A stretch of 64,000 nucleotides of DNA from assembly GCF_000974485.1 (NCBI RefSeq), contig NZ_BBOM01000004.1, positions 1,054,001 to 1,118,000 of the forward strand, given 5' to 3'. Within the stretch, counting starts at the first letter, position 1; every line of letters begins with the position of its first letter. The stretch is from Streptomyces sp. NBRC 109706. Its GTDB lineage: Bacteria; Actinomycetota; Actinomycetes; Streptomycetales; Streptomycetaceae. Shown here piece by piece: positions 42,275-51,176 of the stretch. The notes under the pieces were generated by a model, which was not told the origin of the DNA, searched no databases, and saw only the letters and a list, made by a program, of their open reading frames with translations. The position numbers and the translations under genes are program-made.

Positions 42275-43127
42275 ACTGCCCGAGGTCGAGGTCGTCAGGC
42301 GCGGTCTCGAACGCTGGATCGGCGGGCGGACCGTCGTCGGTGCCGAGGTGCTGCATCCTCGCGCCGTCCGCCGCCATCTCGCCGGCCCGGTCGACTTCGC
42401 CGACCGGCTGCGGGGTCTTTCCGTCGCCACTCCGCGCCGGCGCGGCAAGTACCTCTGGCTGCCGCTGGGGGAGGATGCCGCGCTGCTGGCCCATCTGGGC
42501 ATGAGCGGCCAGCTGTTGGTGCAGCCGGGCCGCGCCCCGGACGAGAAGCACCTCAGGGTGCGGATCACCTTCGCCGATCCGGCGGGCGGCGAGCTGCGCT
42601 TCGTCGACCAGCGCACCTTCGGCGGCCTCTCGCTCCATCCGGTGCTGGACGGGGGACTGCCCGATGTCATCGCCCATATCGCCAGGGACCCGCTGGACCC
42701 GCTCTTCGACGAGGACGCCTTCCACGGCGCGCTGCGCCGCAAGCGCACCACGGTCAAGCGGGCGCTGCTGGACCAGTCGCTGATCAGCGGGGTGGGCAAC
42801 ATCTATGCCGACGAGGCGCTGTGGCGCACCCGGCTGCACTACGAGCGCCCCACCGCCACGCTCACCCGGCCGGTCACCACCGAGCTGCTGACCCGGGTCC
42901 GCGAGGTGATGACCGAGGCCCTTGCGGTGGGCGGCACCAGTTTCGACAGCCTCTATGTCAATGTGAACGGCGAGTCCGGCTACTTCGACCGTTCCCTGGA
43001 CGTCTACGGGCGTGAGGACGAGCCCTGCCGCCGCTGTGCCACGCCGGTGCGGCGGCGTCCCTGGATGAACCGCTCCAGCTACTTCTGCCCGAAGTGCCAA
43101 CGGGCGCCCCGGGATCGGGCGGTCTAG
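42267..43127 (+). CDS. mutM: Formamidopyrimidine-DNA glycosylase
   Basis: Excises 8-oxoguanine and FaPy lesions. The catalytic nucleophile is the N-terminal proline, so the protein must begin Met-Pro-Glu-Leu-Pro-Glu; this fixes the start at TTG 42267, overlapping the end of rnc by 8 bp. 286 residues include [36 protein letters not shown] and the C-terminal zinc finger [24 protein letters not shown] split here as CxxC...CxxC. TTG is rare but unavoidable. Confidence 0.96.
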   Translation: MPELPEVEVVRRGLERWIGGRTVVGAEVLHPRAVRRHLAGPVDFADRLRGLSVATPRRRGKYLWLPLGEDAALLAHLGMSGQLLVQPGRAPDEKHLRVRITFADPAGGELRFVDQRTFGGLSLHPVLDGGLPDVIAHIARDPLDPLFDEDAFHGALRRKRTTVKRALLDQSLISGVGNIYADEALWRTRLHYERPTATLTRPVTTELLTRVREVMTEALAVGGTSFDSLYVNVNGESGYFDRSLDVYGREDEPCRRCATPVRRRPWMNRSSYFCPKCQRAPRDRAV

Positions 43128-43190
43128 CAGCGGAAGGTCCGGCGAGCAGCCGAGGGCCCGGTGAGAAGCCGGACGTCCCGGCCGAGCGTC

Positions 43191-43997
43191 CTAGAACCCG
43201 AACGTCTGGGTCCACCAGGGGCCGCCGCCGGCGAAGTGCGCGCCGAGGCCCATGGTGGTGAAGTCGCAGTTGAGGATGTTGGCCCGGTGCCCCTCGCTGT
43301 TCATCCAGGCGTCCATCACCGACTGGGCGTCGGGCTGGCCCATGGCGATGTTCTCGCCGCCCATGTTGCTGATGCCGGCGCTGGCCGCGCGGTCCCAGGG
43401 GGTGCGGCCGTCGGGGTCGGTGTGGTCGAAGTAGCCGCGCTGGGCCATGTCCCTGCTGTGGGCGAGTGCCACATTGGTCAGCCCCGCGTCCAGCCGAAGC
43501 GGCTGGCAACCCGCCTGTCCACGCGCCTGGTTCACCAGGCCGAGCACCGCCTCGGCGGCCTCGACCTCGGGGGTGGGGGCGGGCTCGTCCTGCTGGGTGG
43601 GCGGGTCGCTCGGCTCGGGCTCGGGTTCCGGGCTCGGCGAGGCCGGCTCGGTGGTCTCCTCGCTCGCGGTGGGGGAGGGCTCCTCGGTGGGCTCCTCGGT
43701 CTCCGGCTCGGCCTCCGGTGTCTCCTCGGCCGGTTCCGTGGTTTCCTCCGCCGTTTCGCGCTCCGCGCCCCGGGTGGCGCGCGGCTCCGCCCGTTCCGGG
43801 GTGGGGTCCGAGGTGGCCGACGGGCTGCCGGAGCGGTCGCCCGCGGCGTCGAGGTCGGTGTCGTTCTGCCCGGTGAACTGCTGGGCGAGGCCCGGTATCA
43901 GGCCGCTGCCCAGGGCGACCGCGCCTACGGTCAGCGCCGCGGAGGCACCGATGAGCCCGGTACGCGCGTACCCGCGCCGGCGACGATGGCGTCCCAT
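43191..43997 (-). CDS. Secreted CAP (SCP/PR-1) domain protein
   Basis: 268 residues. N-terminal Arg-rich MGRHRRRRGYARTG is followed by the hydrophobic GLIGASAALTVGAVALGSGLIPGLA, a signal peptide or membrane anchor. Residues about 45-145 are a Glu/Pro/Ser/Thr-rich linker. The CAP domain has VLGLVNQARGQAGCQPLRLDAGLTNVALAHSRDMAQRGYFDHTDPDGRTPWDR, GENIAMG and WMNSEGHRANILNCDFTTMGLG, with the conserved His residues present. The biochemical role of bacterial CAP proteins is mostly unknown. It is convergent with mutM. Confidence 0.88.
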   Translation of the reverse strand: MGRHRRRRGYARTGLIGASAALTVGAVALGSGLIPGLAQQFTGQNDTDLDAAGDRSGSPSATSDPTPERAEPRATRGAERETAEETTEPAEETPEAEPETEEPTEEPSPTASEETTEPASPSPEPEPEPSDPPTQQDEPAPTPEVEAAEAVLGLVNQARGQAGCQPLRLDAGLTNVALAHSRDMAQRGYFDHTDPDGRTPWDRAASAGISNMGGENIAMGQPDAQSVMDAWMNSEGHRANILNCDFTTMGLGAHFAGGGPWWTQTFGF

Positions 43998-44151
43998 GCG
44001 CAGCGCCTCCCTGTCTGTCGTTCAGCTGCGTCGTTCCGGTGGCGGCATGTCCATCTTGAGATCAAAACTTCACTCGAATGGGTGCCGTTTCAACGCGTGA
44101 CTGTACGGCATGGCGTGGTACGGAGTGCGGTCGCGAAGGTAAAACAACGGA

Positions 44152-44164
44152 TAGCGTGCGTCAC
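44152..44164 (+). promoter_or_regulatory. Possible -10 of acylphosphatase gene
   Basis: TAGCGT at 44152-44157 ends 7 nt before ATG 44165. If used, the transcript is leaderless and the longer protein form is made. Confidence 0.35.
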
Positions 44165-44530
44165 ATGCGACGTTCGACACCCGAGCCGGAAGGCCGTTCC
44201 GAAGATCGTTCAGGGGAGCCCTCGGCGACGCCGGGAGACCCGGGGGAGTCGGCGGGCCGGGTGCGGATGACCGTCTGGGTGCGCGGTCGGGTCCAGGGCG
44301 TCGGCTTCCGTTGGTACACCAGGGCCCGGGCGTTGGAGATCGGCGGGCTGACCGGCTTCGCCGCCAACCTCGCCGACGGGCGGGTCCAGGTGGTCGCCGA
44401 GGGGGCGCGCGAACGCTGCGAGCGACTTCTCGACTGGCTGCGCGCCGGCGATACACCCGGCCGGGTGGCCGGTGTCACCGAGATATGGGACACACCGCGC
44501 GGCGGCTACGAGGGGTTCGACATCCGATGA
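44165..44530 (+). CDS. acyP: Acylphosphatase
   Basis: Hydrolyses acyl phosphates. The core begins [46 protein letters not shown] with the catalytic Arg (VQGVGFRWY) and Asn (AANLADG), and ends [16 protein letters not shown]. From ATG 44165 the product is 121 residues with a disordered 34-residue extension; from ATG 44267 it is 87 residues, closer to the usual ~93. Upstream signals favour 44165 only weakly. smc lies about 700 bp downstream, with the small gene at 44864 between. Confidence 0.85.
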   Translation: MRRSTPEPEGRSEDRSGEPSATPGDPGESAGRVRMTVWVRGRVQGVGFRWYTRARALEIGGLTGFAANLADGRVQVVAEGARERCERLLDWLRAGDTPGRVAGVTEIWDTPRGGYEGFDIR

Positions 44531-44863
44531 GCCACGCCCGCGCGCGGAGCGGAAAGCATCCCAAACTGCTTGCCATCCCCGCCGCGACGTGCAAGGCTTC
44601 CGGCTCAAGGAGCTTCCGACGCACCCCCACCCCCCGATGATCCTTTGGGGCGCGCTCACCCGGCCGGACCCGTGCGAGACGGCGCGCTGGGCGATACGCG
44701 GTGTGATCGTGTTGACCGTCCAACTTTTTGGTGAGACGCTGAAAGTCCCGCGCGGTTCTGCCGGCTGGCCATGGAACACGAGGCAGAGCGCCCGTCGCGG
44801 AAGTTATCCCTCACGACCTACCAACGGCTTCGGTCGGTCACTCAGTGTGGAGGACCATCCATC
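44531..44863. other. 333-bp gap before the small coiled-coil gene
   Basis: I see no gene. A TTGACC at 44712-44717 is a possible -35 but no good -10 follows at 16-18 nt. The region is otherwise featureless to me. Confidence 0.4.
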
Positions 44864-45070
44864 ATGGCAAAGGCGCTTCTCGGTCACGTCGGCGGTTTCG
44901 ACCCCCGAGTCCTCGCCGAGATGCGACGGCTTCAGCAGCGCGTCCAGGACCTGGAGACCCAGCTCATCCGGGTTCAGGCCGAAAACGACGCGCTGTCCGC
45001 CGCCGCTCGGCAGAGCGACCGGATGCTTGACGGCATCGACGTGCGCAAGGCGGAGCCCGCCCTGACCTGA
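44864..45070 (+). CDS. Small conserved coiled-coil protein upstream of smc
   Basis: 68 residues: MAKALLGHVGGFDPRVLAEMRRLQQRVQDLETQLIRVQAENDALSAAARQSDRMLDGIDVRKAEPALT. A short parallel coiled coil is predicted at about 16-50 with heptad leucines. GGAGG at 44849-44853 precedes the ATG. I recall a close homologue at this position in Streptomyces coelicolor. The function is unknown; proximity to smc does not prove a link. Confidence 0.8.
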   Translation: MAKALLGHVGGFDPRVLAEMRRLQQRVQDLETQLIRVQAENDALSAAARQSDRMLDGIDVRKAEPALT

Positions 45071-45124
45071 CCTCAACGACGAGGCTGGCTCCAGGCGCTC
45101 ACCACTTGCGGTTTATCTCATGCG

Positions 45125-45144
45125 AGGGACGCTTCGGCGTCCCT
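45125..45144 (+). terminator. Terminator before smc
   Basis: Stem AGGGACGC/GCGTCCCT closed by a TTCG tetraloop, 54 nt after the small coiled-coil gene. Confidence 0.65.
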
Positions 45145-45252
45145 TCGTCATGTCGTGACGTATTGAGTTCGCGTGCTGACCCAGGCTGGCTTACTCACTG
45201 ATCTGCCCCCCTTCCTCCGCGTCGAAACGGCTAATCGCGGAAGAGCGGCGGG

Positions 45253-45266
45253 TAAAGTCCGACGGC
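45253..45266 (+). promoter_or_regulatory. -10 element of smc, leaderless start
   Basis: TAAAGT at 45253-45258 ends 8 nt before the smc GTG at 45267. No ribosome-binding site is seen. Confidence 0.45.
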
Positions 45267-48200
45267 GTGCACCTCAAGAGCCTCACCCTGCGAGGGTTCA
45301 AGTCCTTCGCCTCGGCCACGACGCTGCGCTTCGAGCCCGGCATCACGTGCGTCGTGGGGCCCAACGGCTCGGGGAAGTCCAATGTGGTGGACGCCCTCTC
45401 CTGGGTGATGGGCGAGCAGGGCGCCAAGTCGCTGCGCGGCGGCAAGATGGAGGACGTCATCTTCGCCGGGACCACGGGCCGGCCGCCGCTGGGCCGCGCC
45501 GAGGTCTCCCTCACCATCGACAACGCCGACGGTGCGCTGCCCATCGAGTACGCCGAGGTGACCATCACCCGGACGATGTTCCGCAACGGCGGCAGCGAGT
45601 ACCAGATCAACGGGGACACCTGCCGGCTGCTCGACGTCCAGGAACTGCTCTCCGACTCCGGCATCGGCCGGGAGATGCATGTCATCGTCGGCCAGGGGCA
45701 GTTGGACTCCGTGCTGCATGCCGACCCCACCGGGCGGCGGGCGTTCATCGAGGAGGCCGCCGGCGTTCTCAAGCACCGCAAGCGCAAGGAGAAGGCGCTG
45801 CGCAAGCTGGAGGCGATGCGCGCCAATCTCGCCCGGGTGCAGGACCTCACCGACGAACTGCGGCGCCAGCTCAAGCCGTTGGGGCGGCAGGCCGCCGTCG
45901 CCCGCAAGGCCGCCGTGATCCAGGCCGATCTGCGTGACGCGCGGCTGCGGCTGCTCGCCGACGATCTGGTCGCCCTGCGCGGCGCGCTGCGCGCCGAACT
46001 GGCCGACGAGGCCGCGCTCAAGGAACGCAAGGAGGCCGCCGAGCAGCGACTGAAGGCGGCGCTGCGCCGGGAGAGCGAGCTGGAGCAGGAGGTCCGCACC
46101 CTCGCGCCGCGCCTCCAGCGCGCCCAGGACACCTGGTATCGGCTCTCCCAGCTGGCCGAGCGGGTGCGCGGCACCGTCAATCTGGCGGATGCCAGGGTGA
46201 CCAGCGCGACGGCCCAGCAGCCCGAGGAGCGTCGGGGCCGGGAGCCGGAGGAGCTGGAGCGCGAGGCGGCCCGGGTGCGGGAGCAGGAGGCGGAGCTGAC
46301 CGCCGCGCTTGAGGCCGCCGGCATCGCGCTGGAGGACACCGTCGCGCACCGCGCCGAACTGGAGCGGGCGTTGGCCCAGGAGGAGCGCCGTCTCAAGGAC
46401 GCCGCCCGCGCGCTGGCCGACCGCCGCGAGGGGCTGGCCCGGCTGCACGGCCAGGTCAACGCGGCGCGCAGCCGCGTCGCCTCGGCGCAGGCCGGTATCG
46501 ACCGACTCACCGCCAGCAGGGACGAGGCGCTGGAGCGCGCCACCACCGCCCGCGCGGAGTACGAGGCGCTGCGCGACGAGGTGGCCGGCCGGGAGGCGGA
46601 CGACGGCGAGCTGGCCGGGGCACATGACGCGGCGAAGGCCGAACTGGCCGCCGCCGAGACCGCGTTGGGCGCCGCCAGGGAACAGCTGGGCGAGGTGGAG
46701 CGGGAACGCGCCGCGGTTGTGGCCCGGCGCGACGCGCTGGCGCTCGGCCTGCGTCGCAAGGACGGCAGCGGCGCGCTGCTGACCTCGGGCGACGAGCTGG
46801 CCGGGGTGCTGGGCCCGGCGGCCGAGCTGTTGACGGTCACCCCCGGGTACGAGGTGCAGATCGCGGCCGCGCTGGGCGCGGCGGCCGAGGCCGTCGCCGT
46901 GGCCGGTCCCGCCGAGGCCGCCGAGGCGCTGCGCCGCCTGCGCAAGCAGGACGCGGGACGGGCCACGCTGCTGGTGGGCGCCGCCGACGAGGGGGCCGCC
47001 GGCCGGCCGGCCGAGGAGGCGCCCGCGCCCTGGTGCTGGGCGGTCGATCTGGTGCGTGGCCCGGCCACGCTGTTGCCCGCCGTGCGCCGCCTGTTGGTCG
47101 ATGTGGTGGTGGTCGACACCCTGGACGACGCGCTGCGGCTGGTGTCGGCACGGCCGGCGCTGACCGCCGTCACCGGCGAGGGCGATGTGCTCTCGCGGCG
47201 CCTGGCGCACGGCGGCTCCGCCGGCGCACCCAGCACCCTTGAGGTGCGGGCCGCCGTGGACGAGGCCGAGGCGGAGGCGGAGCGGCTTGCCGCGCGTGCC
47301 GTTGAGTTGACCGCCGCCCGGGAGAGCGCGGTCGAGCGGCGCCGCGCGGCGGCGGCGGCCGTCGAGGAGCTGGCCCAGCGGCGCAGCGCGGCGGAACGGG
47401 AGCGGTCCAGGGTGGCGCAGGACCTGGGGCGGCTGGGCGGCCAGTCCAGGGGCGCGGCCGGGGAGGCGGAACGGGCCGAGGCGGCCGTCGAGCGCGCCAC
47501 CGCGGAGCTGACCCGGGCGGTCGAGCAGGCCGAGGAGTTGGCCGAGCGGCTGGCCGTCACCGAGGAGGCCGGCGAGGACGACGACGATCCCGACACCTCG
47601 ACGCGGGACCGGCTGGCGGCCGACGGCGCCAACGCCCGGCAGACCGAGATGGAGGCCAGGCTCCAGGTCCGCACCCACGAGGAACGGGTGCGCGGTCTGG
47701 CCGGGCGGGCCGATTCGCTGGACCGCGCGGCGCGCGCCGAGCGCGAGGCCAGGGCCAGGGCGGAGCGGCGCCGGGCCAGGGCGCGGCACGAGGCGGAGGT
47801 CGCCGGCGCGGTTGCCGACGGGGCGCGGCAGCTGCTCGCCCATGTCGAGGCGTCGCTGGCCAGGGCCGAGGCGGAGCGCTCGGCGGCGGAGGCGGCCAAG
47901 GCCGAGCGGGAGCGGGCCCTGGCGGCGGAGCGGTCGGCCGGGCGGGAGGTGAAGGACGAGCTGGACAAGCTCACGGACTCGGTGCATCGGGGCGAGGTGC
48001 TGGGCGCGGAGAAGCGGCTGCGGATCGAGCAGTTGGAGGCGCGGGCGCTGGAGGAGCTGGGCGTGGAGCCGGCGGGGCTGGTCGCCGAGTACGGGCCCGA
48101 CCAGCCGGTGCCGCCGTCGCCGCCGGCCGAGGGCGAGGAGCTGCCGGAGGATCCCGAGCATCCGCGCAACCAGCCGGTGCCGTTCGTCCGTGCCGCGCAG

Positions 48201-48833
48201 GAGAAGCGGCTGCGGGCCGCGGAGCGCGCCTACAAGCAGCTGGGCAAGGTGAACCCGCTGGCGCTTGAGGAGTTCTCGGCGTTGGAGGAGCGGCACCAGT
48301 TCCTGAGCGAGCAGCTGGAGGACCTCAAGAAGACCAGGGCCGATCTGTTGCAGATGGTGAAGGAGGTGGACGAGCGGGTGGAGGAGGTCTTCACCGCCGC
48401 CTACCACGACACCGCCAGGGAGTTCGAGGGCGTTTTCAGCCGGCTCTTCCCCGGGGGCGAGGGCCGGCTGGTGCTGACCGACCCGGACGACATGCTGGCC
48501 ACCGGGGTCGAGGTGGAGGCCAGGCCGCCGGGGAAGAAGGTCAAACGCCTGTCGCTGCTCTCCGGTGGCGAGCGCTCGTTGACGGCGGTGGCCCTGCTGG
48601 TGTCCATCTTCAAGGCGCGCCCCAGCCCGTTCTACGTGATGGACGAGGTGGAGGCCGCGCTGGACGACACCAACCTGCAGCGGCTGATCCGCATCATGCG
48701 GGAGCTCAAGGACAGCTCCCAACTCATCGTGATCACGCACCAGAAGCGCACCATGGAGGTCGCCGACGCGCTCTACGGCGTGTCGATGCAGGGTGACGGG
48801 GTCTCCAAGGTCATCAGCCAGCGGCTCTCCTGA
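45267..48833 (+). CDS. smc: Chromosome segregation protein SMC
   Basis: ATPase of the condensin-like complex that organises and segregates chromosomes, with ScpA/ScpB partners not in this window. 1188 residues: VHLKSLTLRGFKSFASAT and Walker A GPNGSGKSN at about 33-41; first coiled coil to about 495; hinge about 500-650 (GYEVQIAAALGAAAEAVAV...); second coiled coil to about 1030; signature LSGGERSLTAVALL and Walker B FYVMDEVEAALDD near the C terminus. Full length for the family. GTG start. Confidence 0.97.
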   Translation: MHLKSLTLRGFKSFASATTLRFEPGITCVVGPNGSGKSNVVDALSWVMGEQGAKSLRGGKMEDVIFAGTTGRPPLGRAEVSLTIDNADGALPIEYAEVTITRTMFRNGGSEYQINGDTCRLLDVQELLSDSGIGREMHVIVGQGQLDSVLHADPTGRRAFIEEAAGVLKHRKRKEKALRKLEAMRANLARVQDLTDELRRQLKPLGRQAAVARKAAVIQADLRDARLRLLADDLVALRGALRAELADEAALKERKEAAEQRLKAALRRESELEQEVRTLAPRLQRAQDTWYRLSQLAERVRGTVNLADARVTSATAQQPEERRGREPEELEREAARVREQEAELTAALEAAGIALEDTVAHRAELERALAQEERRLKDAARALADRREGLARLHGQVNAARSRVASAQAGIDRLTASRDEALERATTARAEYEALRDEVAGREADDGELAGAHDAAKAELAAAETALGAAREQLGEVERERAAVVARRDALALGLRRKDGSGALLTSGDELAGVLGPAAELLTVTPGYEVQIAAALGAAAEAVAVAGPAEAAEALRRLRKQDAGRATLLVGAADEGAAGRPAEEAPAPWCWAVDLVRGPATLLPAVRRLLVDVVVVDTLDDALRLVSARPALTAVTGEGDVLSRRLAHGGSAGAPSTLEVRAAVDEAEAEAERLAARAVELTAARESAVERRRAAAAAVEELAQRRSAAERERSRVAQDLGRLGGQSRGAAGEAERAEAAVERATAELTRAVEQAEELAERLAVTEEAGEDDDDPDTSTRDRLAADGANARQTEMEARLQVRTHEERVRGLAGRADSLDRAARAEREARARAERRRARARHEAEVAGAVADGARQLLAHVEASLARAEAERSAAEAAKAERERALAAERSAGREVKDELDKLTDSVHRGEVLGAEKRLRIEQLEARALEELGVEPAGLVAEYGPDQPVPPSPPAEGEELPEDPEHPRNQPVPFVRAAQEKRLRAAERAYKQLGKVNPLALEEFSALEERHQFLSEQLEDLKKTRADLLQMVKEVDERVEEVFTAAYHDTAREFEGVFSRLFPGGEGRLVLTDPDDMLATGVEVEARPPGKKVKRLSLLSGGERSLTAVALLVSIFKARPSPFYVMDEVEAALDDTNLQRLIRIMRELKDSSQLIVITHQKRTMEVADALYGVSMQGDGVSKVISQRLS

Positions 48834-48954
48834 GCCGGCCCGCCCGTGCGCCGACCGGCGCGCGCGGGCCCGTGCGCCGGGCGCTACCTTAGGAGCCGCA
48901 CGCACCGACGCCTCGCCGCCCGGCCGTCGCGGCCGGGCACCACCAAGGGAACCG

Positions 48955-50172
48955 ATGGACACTTTTCTCCTCGTCGTAGTCATCGCCGTGGTCGCCGTCG
49001 TGGCGATCAGCGGCCTGGTCGTCAGTCGCCGGCGTCGGCCCGCGCCACCGTCGGAGGGCGAGGCGAAGCGCACCACCACGCGCACCACGACGCGCCCGGC
49101 GCCGCCGGAGGAGCCCCGGGTCGGGGAGGACGCGGCCGCTCCGGTCGACGAGGAACGCCGCACCGTCGAGGATGTCGAGCTGCCGCCGGCCCCCGGCGAG
49201 ACCGCGCCGCCGGCGGAGCCGGAGATCGAGGTTCCCGAGCCGTCCGCCGGCCGTCTGGTGCGGCTGCGCGCGCGGTTGGCGCGTTCGCAGAACTCCCTGG
49301 GCCGTGGCCTGTTGACGCTGCTCTCCCGGGAGCGTCTGGACGAGGACACCTGGGAGGAGATCGAGGACACGCTGCTGACAGCCGATATCGGGGTCGGTCC
49401 CACGCAGGAGCTGGTGGAGCGGCTGCGGGAGCGGGTCCGGGTGTTGGGCACGCGTACCCCCGAGGAGCTGAAGGCGTTGCTCCGCGAGGAGCTGCTGGTC
49501 CAGCTGGAGCCCGAGCTGGACCGCGCGGTGCACACCGAGGGCGGCGTCTCGGCCGACGGCGAGGAGCGCCCCGCCGTGGTGCTGGTGGTCGGGGTCAACG
49601 GCACCGGCAAGACCACCACCACGGGGAAGTTGGCCCGGGTGCTGGTCGCGGACGGCAAGTCCGTGGTGCTGGGCGCGGCCGACACCTTCCGCGCGGCGGC
49701 GGCCGACCAGCTGCAGACCTGGGGCCAGCGGGTCGGCGCGCGTACGGTGCGCGGCCCGGAGGGCGGCGATCCCGCGTCGGTGGCGTTCGAGGCCGTCAAG
49801 GAGGGCATCACCGAGGGCGCCGACGTGGTGCTGGTGGACACGGCCGGCCGGCTGCACACCAAGACCGGGCTGATGGACGAGCTGGGCAAGGTCAAGCGGG
49901 TGGTGGAGAAGCAGGGCCCGGTGAACGAGGTGCTGCTGGTGCTGGACGCCACCACCGGGCAGAACGGTCTGGTGCAGGCGCGGGTCTTCGCCGAGGTCGT
50001 CGACATCACCGGGATCGCGCTGACCAAGCTGGACGGCACCGCCAAGGGCGGCATCGTGGTGGCGGTGCAACGTGAGCTGGGCGTGCCGGTCAAGCTCGTG
50101 GGCCTGGGCGAGGGCGTCGACGATCTGGCGCCGTTCGAGGCCGAGGCGTTCGTGGACGCGCTGCTCGACTAG
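48955..50172 (+). CDS. ftsY: Signal recognition particle receptor FtsY
   Basis: GTPase that docks SRP-ribosome complexes at the membrane. 405 residues: N-terminal transmembrane helix MDTFLLVVVIAVVAVVAISGLVV, typical of actinobacterial FtsY, then an acidic/proline linker to about 95. The N domain follows, then the G domain: G1 GVNGTGKTTTTGKLA, DTFRAAAADQL, VLVDTAGRLHTKTGLMDEL, TKLDGTAKGG and the closing GLGEGVDDLAPF. ATG 48955 is the only start that gives the anchor at the N terminus. Partner Ffh is encoded about 7 kb downstream. Confidence 0.96.
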   Translation: MDTFLLVVVIAVVAVVAISGLVVSRRRRPAPPSEGEAKRTTTRTTTRPAPPEEPRVGEDAAAPVDEERRTVEDVELPPAPGETAPPAEPEIEVPEPSAGRLVRLRARLARSQNSLGRGLLTLLSRERLDEDTWEEIEDTLLTADIGVGPTQELVERLRERVRVLGTRTPEELKALLREELLVQLEPELDRAVHTEGGVSADGEERPAVVLVVGVNGTGKTTTTGKLARVLVADGKSVVLGAADTFRAAAADQLQTWGQRVGARTVRGPEGGDPASVAFEAVKEGITEGADVVLVDTAGRLHTKTGLMDELGKVKRVVEKQGPVNEVLLVLDATTGQNGLVQARVFAEVVDITGIALTKLDGTAKGGIVVAVQRELGVPVKLVGLGEGVDDLAPFEAEAFVDALLD

Positions 50173-50879
50173 TCGGCGGGGGCCAGCCGGTGGCAGAGGC
50201 TGGCGAGGGCGCCGAGCAGTGAGTCGCCCGATGGCGGGGTCGCCGCCGTCTCCAGATCCGGTGGGCGCAGCCAGCCGACGGCGCCAAGACCGGCGAAGTC
50301 GGACGGCGGGGCCGCGATATGCCGGCCGGCGCCCAGCCCACGGAGCCGGAGCCGGATGCCGCTCCAGCCCAACCGGTCGAGCAGCGAGGGGAGTTCGGCG
50401 GCGATGCCGGGGGCGACAAAGAACCAGGCGCGCCCGTCGGGGGCCAGCGCGACCGGGCCGAGAGGCACGGCCAGCCGGTCGAGGCGGGGGAGCGCGGCCC
50501 TGGCCACCGACTCCGGCACCTCCAGCACGTCGAAGGCCACGCCGGTGGAGAGCAGCGCGGTGGCGGACGGCGTCTCGGCCCTGGCGTCCGCCCAGATGTC
50601 CAGGGCGCGGTCGAGCGGGCTGCCGGCGGGGATGGTGCGGCCCCGGGGCAGCGGATGGGTGCCGGGGCGGGAGCAGTCGGCGTGCCCGCAGGAGCATTCG
50701 GTGCCTCGGCGACCGGCGGCCGGCCGCAGTCCGGCGCCGGGGGTGACGTCCCATCCCCAGAGCCCGACGTACTCGGCGACCGCGGTGTCCATCGGGGAGC
50801 GGCCCTGACCACGCCGTACCCGGCCGGTCGTCGGGCGTGGTCCGCCACGTTCCCGCATGCCGCCGATGGTGAAACCCAT
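50169..50879 (-). CDS. Bifunctional DNA primase/polymerase (Prim-Pol)-like protein
   Basis: 236 residues from ATG 50879 with GGAG 5 nt upstream; GTG 50885 is an alternative. Segments: YVGLWGWDVTPGAGLRP; CSCGHADCSRPGTHPLPRG, a CxC...C cluster like that of archaeo-eukaryotic Prim-Pol N-terminal domains; FDVLEVPESVARAALPRLDRL; WFFVAPG. A full primase-polymerase active site is not evident and no helicase domain is attached, so enzymatic activity is uncertain. It overlaps the end of ftsY by 4 bp on the opposite strand. Confidence 0.7.
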   Translation of the reverse strand: MGFTIGGMRERGGPRPTTGRVRRGQGRSPMDTAVAEYVGLWGWDVTPGAGLRPAAGRRGTECSCGHADCSRPGTHPLPRGRTIPAGSPLDRALDIWADARAETPSATALLSTGVAFDVLEVPESVARAALPRLDRLAVPLGPVALAPDGRAWFFVAPGIAAELPSLLDRLGWSGIRLRLRGLGAGRHIAAPPSDFAGLGAVGWLRPPDLETAATPPSGDSLLGALASLCHRLAPAD

Positions 50880-51176
50880 GCACACTCCAACGGGTCCGGT
50901 CTGCCGAGGTTACGGTTCGCGCCGGCGGCGCCCGGGGGCGCACGACAGGCCGCGCACGCCCCCGGCGTGCTTCGCTTCGGGGGGCTTCGAACAGCGTGCG
51001 TACAAGTGAAGCGTGCGAGGTGGGCAATAGGTTCAGGCGGGAGGGGTGGCGAATGGTGGCGATTGCGATGACGGTCTCGTCACGCGCGTGATCGTAGGAT
51101 TACTTTCAGTGCACCGTAGACGGTATGTCAGCAGGCGGGTCCCCCACCGTGGGACTCCCGGGATCGGAGCGTAAGC

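Noticed and set aside
43191..44270. Plus-strand frame of 369 codons opposite the CAP-domain gene
   Set aside because: Gly/Arg/Ala-rich antisense shadow; the minus-strand CAP domain with signal peptide is the real gene.
45191..50093. Very long minus-strand open frames opposite smc and ftsY (about 992 and 1620 codons)
   Set aside because: They are shadows of high-GC coding on the plus strand: low-complexity composition, no motifs, and fully covered by recognised genes.
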